Shown here one piece after another: positions 58,265 to 64,000 of a stretch of 64,000 nucleotides of DNA. The position numbers and the translations under genes were made by a program. Location: NCBI GenBank assembly GCA_002763895.1, contig NSLH01000014.1:1-64000 (forward strand), read 5' to 3'. Under the pieces are notes generated by a model. The model was not told where the DNA came from. It ran no database searches and saw only the letters and a program-made list of their open reading frames with translations. This stretch comes from [Chlorobium] sp. 445 (lineage in GTDB: Bacteria; Bacteroidota; Chlorobiia; Chlorobiales; Thermochlorobacteraceae). Numbering within the stretch: position 1 is the first letter of the stretch; the number at the start of each line of letters is the position of its first letter.

Positions 58265-58999
58265 ATGCTGCGTCGTAAGAAAACCTACTTCAACTGGAGT
58301 AGTGGGAAAGATTCTGCCCGTGCGCTGTATGAACTCTTCAAAGATGAGCGCTTCAGCGTAGAGTATTTGCTCACTTCGGTTAACTCGAGTTATGACCGTG
58401 TCAGCCTGCATGGGCTGCGTCGCGCGTTATTAGAGGCACAACTCCAATCGATTGGTCTGCCCAGCGGTACAATCGAACTGCCCGAACAGCCAACTAATGC
58501 CCAATACGATGCTATTGTGCGCCAAAAAGTGGAAGCTCTGAAACAGAGTGGCTTTGACTGTGCCGCATTTGGCGACATTTTTCTCGAAGATCTTCGTGCC
58601 TATCGTCAGCAACAATTAGAACCGCTTGGCTTTGAAGTTGTGTTTCCTATATGGAAAAGAAATACCAGGCAGCTCATTGAGGAATTTATCAATTTAGGCT
58701 TTAAGGCAATTATCATCTGTGCTAATGCCGATGTGCTCGGGCGTGATTTTCTCGGTCGCCTGATTGATAGAGATTTTTTGAACGATTTACCCAAAGGCAT
58801 TGACCCATGCGGTGAAAATGGGGAGTATCACACCTTTTGTTTTGATGCACCTTACTTCAAGTTTCCAATCTCGTTTTCAGTCGGTGAGATTGTCCTGCGC
58901 GAATACACTTACAACGGCACAAAAAGCCGATTTTGGTTCTGCGACTTACTTCCAGTAGAAACATCAATAAGACCCGAACCTGAACAGAATTATGTCTGA
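58265..58999 (+). CDS. Dph6-related ATP pyrophosphatase (adenine nucleotide alpha-hydrolase superfamily)
   Basis: About 244 residues. The PP-loop is seen as YFNWSSGKDSARALYELF, then LLTSVNSSYDRVSLHGLRRA, CAAFGDIFLEDLRAYR, FKAIIICANADVLGRDFLGR and GENGEYHTFCFDAP, all landmarks of the diphthine-ammonia ligase-like family. Bacteria lack diphthamide, so the substrate is unknown. ATG at 58265 is chosen since the sequence before it (back to 58205) overlaps the previous gene and lacks family similarity. It overlaps the desaturase gene by eight bases. Confidence 0.88.
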   Translation: MLRRKKTYFNWSSGKDSARALYELFKDERFSVEYLLTSVNSSYDRVSLHGLRRALLEAQLQSIGLPSGTIELPEQPTNAQYDAIVRQKVEALKQSGFDCAAFGDIFLEDLRAYRQQQLEPLGFEVVFPIWKRNTRQLIEEFINLGFKAIIICANADVLGRDFLGRLIDRDFLNDLPKGIDPCGENGEYHTFCFDAPYFKFPISFSVGEIVLREYTYNGTKSRFWFCDLLPVETSIRPEPEQNYV

Positions 59000-59717
59000 G
59001 AATGCGTTAAGTCAAACTGTGCTAATTGTTAGCGTACTCTCTGGTGGCGCCCTGTGGCTTCTGGAAGGTATTGTGCCATTTTTTCAGAACCGTCAAGGGC
59101 GACTGCAACACGCACTCCCAAACCTTGCTATTGCGCTTCTCAATACTGCACTTAGCTCCATTTTGATGGCTGGCTCACTCACTGCACTCAGATACATTTA
59201 CCCCTACTGGCAAGGATTGAAGGCTTTAGGCATCGGAGACATTCCAACTTCAGCCTTGATTGTCCTTTGCTATGACTTCTGGATGTACCTTTGGCACCGC
59301 CTCAATCACCAACTTTCGTTTTTCTGGCAATTTCATCGCTTTCACCACGCCGATGCCGCCATGGATGTAACTACAGGGTTTCGCTTTCACCCGTTAGAAA
59401 TCCTGCTATCAGAACTGATTCGCCTGCCCGTGCTTGCTCTGCTGGGCATGGGTGCCACAGAAATTTTGCTCTACAACCTGCTCTCGTTTCCCGTCATCTT
59501 GCTGCACCATAGCAATGTTGCACTCCCAGCATCTTTGGAAAACGCCCTGGCTTACCTCATTCCCACACCAAACTTGCACCGTGTGCATCATTCAGTCAAA
59601 AAAGTGGAAGCCGATATGAACTATGGCTCACTACTTTCGCTGTGGGATAGGCTCTTCGGCACGCTGCTGCGCCACAACAATCCCTCTACCTTGCAACTTG
59701 GCATCATCGAAAAGTGA
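58992..59717 (+). CDS. Sterol desaturase/fatty acid hydroxylase family membrane protein
   Basis: 241 residues with four to five hydrophobic segments. The diiron histidine clusters are HRLNH, FHRFHH and HRVHH, with HPLE and HHSN between them, as in the family. Such enzymes hydroxylate or desaturate lipids using O2. Known bacterial members act on carotenoids, sterols or fatty acids; the specific substrate here cannot be told. It follows the ATPase gene with an eight-base overlap. Nothing convincing was seen in the 244 bases downstream (59718-59961). Confidence 0.88.
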   Translation: MSENALSQTVLIVSVLSGGALWLLEGIVPFFQNRQGRLQHALPNLAIALLNTALSSILMAGSLTALRYIYPYWQGLKALGIGDIPTSALIVLCYDFWMYLWHRLNHQLSFFWQFHRFHHADAAMDVTTGFRFHPLEILLSELIRLPVLALLGMGATEILLYNLLSFPVILLHHSNVALPASLENALAYLIPTPNLHRVHHSVKKVEADMNYGSLLSLWDRLFGTLLRHNNPSTLQLGIIEK

Positions 59718-59961
59718 TGGGAAAACCTTTCCTGACACTTCACAGCAAGGATTCCTGACAGTCAGACACTCCCTTCAACTTCAATTTTGCCTCAAAATTC
59801 TCTAAAAACGCCATGTCCACTGTCCAATGAAATTGGCACGATGTTTGACTAACTCTCTGATGAGCAATGCAAGTACAAATGCAAAATTTTGGTTTGGTAT
59901 TGCGATCTCTCCAAGAGAAAAAAGTTAGAGCGCGCGAAAATACTTGTGGGTTAGCGTGAGT

Positions 59962-60462
59962 ATGCAAGATCTCAACACGTCTGGTCAGCGATTTAGCATT
60001 TTTCTGGCCGTGCTGGTTATCGTGCTCCTACTTTTTTCCTTCATGACAGGATGTGAGCGCTTTGAGACGCCGGTCAGCAATTCTGGAGTCATCACAAGGG
60101 GGGGCGTAGATTTTTCGCTTACTCTACGCCGAAGTGAGTTATCGCCAGGCGATACGCTTAGTGGTTCTTTTACGGTTACGAATCGTTCAAGTGCAACACA
60201 GCGCTTCAACTTTCGGACTTCTTGTCAGTTAGGTGTGCGCCTAAGTTCAAATGAACGAATCTGGGTAGAACTTCCTGAGGTCTGTGCGCGAGTTCTAACG
60301 AACTTTGAATTGCGTCCAAGTGAAAGTCGAGCCATTGTCTTTCAGTTCCCGCTGCGTCGGCCACACACAGGCGAATTGCTGCCACGCGGAGAGTATGTGG
60401 TAGAAGCGTTTTTGTTAGATAACAATTCGCCCGTGCTGCACCACAGCGTGCGTGTGCAGTAA
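59962..60462 (+). CDS. BsuPI-domain lipoprotein-like protein
   Basis: About 166 residues. An N-terminal hydrophobic segment (FSIFLAVLVIVLLLFSFMTGC, possible lipobox FMTGC) is followed by an immunoglobulin-like domain: DFSLTLRRSELSPGDTLSGS, TVTNRSSATQRFNFRTSCQL and LLPRGEYVVEAFLLDNN. This matches the BsuPI (intracellular protease inhibitor) fold. No functional evidence for protease inhibition here. ATG at 59962 is the first ATG; a TTG at 59944 extends the frame. Confidence 0.75.
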   Translation: MQDLNTSGQRFSIFLAVLVIVLLLFSFMTGCERFETPVSNSGVITRGGVDFSLTLRRSELSPGDTLSGSFTVTNRSSATQRFNFRTSCQLGVRLSSNERIWVELPEVCARVLTNFELRPSESRAIVFQFPLRRPHTGELLPRGEYVVEAFLLDNNSPVLHHSVRVQ

Positions 60463-60551
60463 TGCAGTGCTGTTAGCACAGTAAGTTTTGCTGTTCTTTG
60501 TGCTTTTGTTCTTTGCATGTGGAAACACTCTGATACAAAGGAGTGTGCTTT

Positions 60552-60605
60552 ATGAAACCAAGCAAACCCTGCTGTACAGCGTCTTGCGCCTCCGCTGTGC
60601 AGTAG
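60552..60605 (+). CDS. Candidate 17-residue Cys-containing peptide ORF
   Basis: MKPSKPCCTASCASAVQ, preceded by AAAGGAG (60537-60543) with an 8-base spacer. It coincides almost entirely with the hairpin at 60564-60610, so it may be a chance ORF in a terminator, a leader peptide or a tiny gene. Convergent genes on both sides leave no obvious downstream gene for attenuation on this strand. Confidence 0.2.
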   Translation: MKPSKPCCTASCASAVQ

Positions 60606-60610
60606 GGTTT
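60564..60610. terminator. Long 18-bp hairpin between convergent genes
   Basis: Left arm 60564-60581 and right arm 60593-60610 pair over 18 bp with two G-U pairs; the loop is 11 bases. It lies between convergent genes and is followed by CCTTATTTTC. A terminator is likely, although the T tract is interrupted. Confidence 0.55.
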
Positions 60611-60640
60611 CCTTATTTTCACACTTACTGCTTTGCCAAG

Positions 60641-63014
60641 TTAAAGCAGGAGTCCTAACCCCATTGCCCATCGCCATCGTGGGGCTTGGTTTTGCAAAAA
60701 CCCGACGACACCATCGACTCGAATGAGCCCCAAAATGCCACCGATACCTAACCCCGCTTCGCCATACAGCTTTGACGCTTCGCCTTGCCAAATGCTGGCG
60801 ATGCCACTGCGCACAATCAGTTGAATATTCTCTTTCTCGAGAAACTCTATCCCTAAAATCTCAAACGGCACAGATTGAAAATTATGCTCTACAATAAGTG
60901 AGGCTATACTTGTGCCAATATATTCTTTTTCTGCGACCCCAATCAGCACATTTGAAAATGCAAGTCCACCTACTGGGGCTTCAACGGAGAAATATCGCTG
61001 TGGCGGCAATCTGGGTCCGAAAAATGTGCCTGCCTCGAGCTGAAAGGCAAAGTAAGGCGAGAGAAATCGTTCTGTAAAGAAACTGCGAACGCGCAGCGTG
61101 CCTATCACCCACACCCGCGTAAAATCAAATGCACTGCCCAGGGCCGACGATGTGTGCTCAATTTGCGCAAACAGTGTAGGTTGCCCAAAGAAAGCGGAAA
61201 ATGGCGTGCCGTAGTTGAACTCAAAGAGCAGACTGCGCATCAAGCCATCTTGAATGGGCGGATTCTCTCTGAAAGTTTGCGATGCCAACCAATTAAACCA
61301 GCGATGCCCGGGGGGCACAATAGGCATCGTGCGTTGCATTTCATTGAGAAAACTTAGCATATAGCGAAAGCGTGAATTCGGCGCATAGCGCGCTGAGAGT
61401 TTGAAGCCTTCTGCGCTGAAATAATTGTGATAATCGCGTCGTTCAAATAGTCCAAGCAGCGCATTTGCAAGTGGGAATATTCCGTTGTGCTCCGGTGTGA
61501 AGGCGGTCGTGCGGTAGAGTTCTAGCCCAAGACTCCATCGGCGATCTTTATCAAACCATTGTTCTGCACCCAGCGTCCAGAGCCACTCTTGTCGCTCTGT
61601 CCCGTAGCCAAGCGAACCTTTGAGTGCGGTGAGCGCTGTCAGCGAATCGAGTTGCAATTTGCCGCCCACAAAGAAGCCTTCAACACGATTGAAGCGAATG
61701 TCGGGCAAATTTGCAAGATGTCCCAGCCAGCCGCTTGGAGGCGCCGATGCCGCGCCAAGACGGGCACCGAGCCCTCTGGGCTGAAACTGCGACTGCAAGG
61801 TCTTTGAGCTATCGAGGGTTTGATAGGCCCGTACTTCTTCGTCAGTTAGGGCTACAAACTCGCGGGCTTGCCAAAATGTGGAATCAAACTTTTCCGCTTC
61901 AGCCGCCTTCGTGACAAGCCGCTTTTCAAACACCGTGTCTGGCACAGGCTCATTGATGATGTAGCGGTAAATCGCCGTCGTTTGCGTAAACGAAATGCGC
62001 GGCAGTTCAACAAAGCCGCTTGCAATTGAGACCTTCAAGCTGCCTTCCAAAAATTGTGTAGCAGGCAACCAAAATGCATTGCCTGCACGATCGTGATACA
62101 ATTCTTGCGTTTGCTTGTAGGAGAGTTTGATGTCTTTGACATAGGGTAATTTGAATCCTGAGCGATTCGGCACAAGGTCAGCCGCAACGAGCGCATAAGT
62201 ATTTGCTGCAATTTTAATCGTACCTGCAAAAAGCGGAATGAAGTTGTTCTTGGCGTTGAGTTTGATTGTGAATATCTCGCCGATGTCACTTTGCGTTGTC
62301 TCCACAAGCTCAAAGCTGTAGCAAGAAAATGCATCATTAGCCAGCGGACTAACGAAGCGATTGCCGACAATTGAGATGCGTTCTTCGGAAAAGTCCAGAA
62401 TCCCGCGAATACCTGCCGCAATGGTTACACCTGCTTGCAGTTGCGCCTTGATATTCTCTGTGATGCGCTCTTGCACAACCACTTCACGCAGCGTATCACC
62501 TCTGCGCCAGTAGCCTTTAGCAAATGTTTCTGTGATACCAGCAATGCTCGTGTCGCTGCGTGTGAGGCGTTTGGTGTAGGCTTCAAGCTCGTAGGTAAAG
62601 AGCGAATCGCGCTGCCGTTTCTTTTCACGAATCGCACGCTTCATAATCGTGGTCACAAGGTCTTCGCCTGCATCGACTACAATTTCTGCAGTGCGTACTT
62701 CACCTTCCGACAGTGCAAAATTTTTCTCGAGCGGCAGTGCAATGGCTACTTGCTCAACCTGCGTTTTGTAGCCCAAGTAACTGACTTCCACCACATAACG
62801 TCCCATCGGCAATGCGATTCGATATCGCCCCTCACTGTTGGATTTTGCACCACGAATAACATTGCCATTTGCATCTTTGACCTTGATTGTTGCACCTGCA
62901 AGTGCTTCGCCTGTCTTTTTTATCTGTAATTCGTCCATACAGTGCCGGTTCAGTCTGAGCAAACAGCGGAAGTGTAATGAGCCAGAAGACACAGGCAAGC
63001 GCAAAATAGTTCAT
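60641..63014 (-). CDS. DUF5686 and carboxypeptidase-regulatory-like domain outer membrane protein, interrupted near its N-terminus
   Basis: Begins MNYFALACVFWLITLPLFAQ at 63014 (signal peptide), then ALYGRITDKK; a run of six T on the plus strand (62916-62921) should be five to continue TGEALAGATIKVKDANGNVI and EGRYRIALPMGRYVVEVSYL. The remainder is the DUF5686 region (TTIMKRAIREKKRQRDSLFT; YELEAYTKRLTRSDTSIAG) and a beta-rich C-terminal barrel ending RWRWAMGLGLLL. Joined length 790 residues. The family is predicted to be an outer-membrane protein in Bacteroidota/Chlorobi, function unknown. It begins nine bases after the VanX-type gene stops. Confidence 0.85.
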
Positions 63015-63023
63015 AGCAGCAGG

Positions 63024-63651
63024 TTATGGGATTTTATCGAAGTCAAGATCAAGGATTGGAAATTTTTTCCAGTCAGGGTCATCAAAGTGCCACCATTCGC
63101 TCGGGTTTGGAATAAAGCCTTCAGCGGTCATGGCATCATGCAAAAATTTTGCGGTTGCGCAGTTGATGTTCAGGCAAGTTCATGTAATCGCTGCGCGCTT
63201 CTTTGACGAAAGCATCGTACTCGGTTGGCATTTCTAATTCGTTACCGTCTTTATCGACCAGTGTTACATCTACGGCAGAGCCACGGTTGTGTTTGGAGCC
63301 TTTGCGTGGGTCAGCCACGAAGGTTGGATTCGGCACAACTTTCCAGAGTTCCCACTGCGCTGAGAGTGGTCGATACGCATCATAGATTTTGAGCCCGTAG
63401 CCTTGTCTTTCTAGGCGCTCTTGCACACGCGAGAGCCGCTCAGCAACACTGCGCTGCAAGAGACATCGCGCTGATGTATAGACAGCTTTTTTCATGAAGT
63501 TATTCGTTGTAGCATAGCGCATCTCTACCAAAATGCGCGGGTTGATTTTCTGCACATCAACCAAATCGTGCCTGACATTTTGTGCAAGAGCAGAGACAGA
63601 GTACGAGATAACAAATAGGCTTGTCACGAGCGTTAAGTGAGTTTTGAGCAT
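63024..63651 (-). CDS. ddpX: D-alanyl-D-alanine dipeptidase (VanX/DdpX family), interrupted near its C-terminus
   Basis: Zn peptidase that cleaves D-Ala-D-Ala. A signal peptide (LTLVTSLFVISYSVSALAQ) is followed by VEMRYATTNNFMKKAVY, IYDAYRPLSAQWELW and the zinc motif SKHNRGSAVDVTLVD. A run of five A on the plus strand (63142-63146) should be four; the C-terminus then reads HDAMTAEGFIPNPSEWWHFD, with the catalytic Glu and third metal-ligand His, and stops at 63024. Joined length 208 residues, the usual size. The location is periplasm, for cell-wall peptide recycling. The DUF5686 gene follows in the same operon. Confidence 0.92.
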
Positions 63652-63790
63652 AACAATGCTTTTCAGTTTCAGGTTTCAGACATTTGTTTTATTTTCGCCC
63701 GCATTTTTCTCAAAAAACTTTCAGTGTAGAGAAACGCAAAGAGAGATTTAGTTTAACCATCTTGTCAAACACAATCGTTCAAACAAAACC

Positions 63791-64000
63791 ATGGAGCGCA
63801 CCTTAGCGATTATCAAGCCTGATAGCGTCCGCAAAAAAGTGGTCGGCGCAATTATTGACAAAATTGAGCGCGCTGGCTTCGAAGTTATAGCAATGAAATA
63901 CACACGCCTTACGAAAGCTACTGCTGGAGAGTTCTATGCTGTGCATAAAGAGCGTGGATTTTACAACGATTGGTAGAGTTTATGGCATCAGGTGTGTGCG
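63791..64000 (+). CDS. ndk: Nucleoside diphosphate kinase (partial at the right edge, with a frameshift)
   Basis: The first 70 codons are seen. [20 protein letters not shown] and [20 protein letters not shown] are typical of NDK, which transfers phosphate between NTPs and NDPs. After HKERGFYND a stop appears because a T is missing at 63970-63971; with TTT restored it reads [10 protein letters not shown] to the window end. The catalytic His region (NITHGSD) lies outside. Confidence 0.93.

Noticed and set aside
59842-59865. TGGCAC-N5-TTGAC as a second sigma-54-like promoter before the BsuPI gene
   Set aside because: The -12 half is wrong at the key GC, and a single TGGCAC in AT-rich sequence can occur by chance.

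Overview
This window looks like a chromosomal piece of an oxygen-tolerant phototroph of the Chlorobi/Chloroherpeton lineage, such as the aerobic Thermochlorobacter-type relatives. The evidence is mixed. Bacteriochlorophyll genes are present: a bchP-type geranylgeranyl reductase and the C-terminal third of a Mg-chelatase H subunit. There is a gas vesicle cluster, together with Bacteroidota/Chlorobi-type families (Oar-like and FecA-like TonB receptors, DUF5686 and DUF2490 outer membrane proteins, BsuPI lipoprotein, a DUF6686-like protein). The aerobic coproporphyrinogen oxidase HemF would be unusual for a strictly anaerobic green sulfur bacterium. The taxonomic placement is inference from gene content only.

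Layout. 1-5.6 kb: the end of a winged-helix regulator gene, gltX, clpP, a TonB-domain lipoprotein, and groES-groEL behind a perfect CIRCE operator. 5.7-13.5 kb: a 33-codon membrane peptide candidate, then a tight co-directional run ugpC-like ABC ATPase, capA-like, polA, rsgA, SDR, lptE-like. 13.5-16.4 kb (minus): hemF, the bchH-like fragment, DUF971. 16.5-22 kb (plus): a partner-switching cassette made of a membrane PP2C phosphatase, STAS antagonist, RsbW-type kinase, GAF-PP2C phosphatase and a small secreted protein. 22-25 kb: bchP and a methylmalonyl-CoA mutase large subunit. 25-31 kb (minus): DUF1015, scpA, a two-component pair, and a TIGR01777 epimerase. 31-43 kb: mutL, a flippase, a FecA-like receptor, a GCS2 ligase, an FAH-family hydrolase and an Oar-like receptor. 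43-47 kb (minus): folB, murA, pnp. 47.6-51.7 kb: a lipoprotein, three exported cysteine-rich proteins, cinA, and an MBL hydrolase. 51.9-56.2 kb: gas vesicle genes gvpA, two coiled-coil GvpC-like genes, gvpN, gvpO, gvpJ, a gvpV-like gene and a gvpH-like gene. 56.3-64 kb: DUF2490, MORN, GDCCVxC, Dph6-like ATPase, sterol desaturase family, BsuPI lipoprotein, DUF5686 protein, a VanX-type dipeptidase and the start of ndk.

Data quality matters here. Thirteen genes, including groEL, murA, pnp and ndk, are each broken by a single-base indel, mostly in A/T homopolymers. In every complete case, restoring one base gives a protein of normal family length. I therefore annotate each as one gene and regard the breaks as probable sequencing errors, not pseudogenes. 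One of them (the TonB-domain lipoprotein) lies on a dnaX-type A AAA AAG slippery heptamer and deserves separate attention.

The least ordinary items are the gas vesicle operon with two GvpC-like coiled-coil genes and no gvpF/L, gvpG or gvpK in sight; the stand-alone Mg-chelatase H C-terminal gene with its own strong ribosome binding site; the trio of exported cysteine-rich proteins next to a long-spaced inverted repeat; and two very small ORFs with good Shine-Dalgarno sequences.
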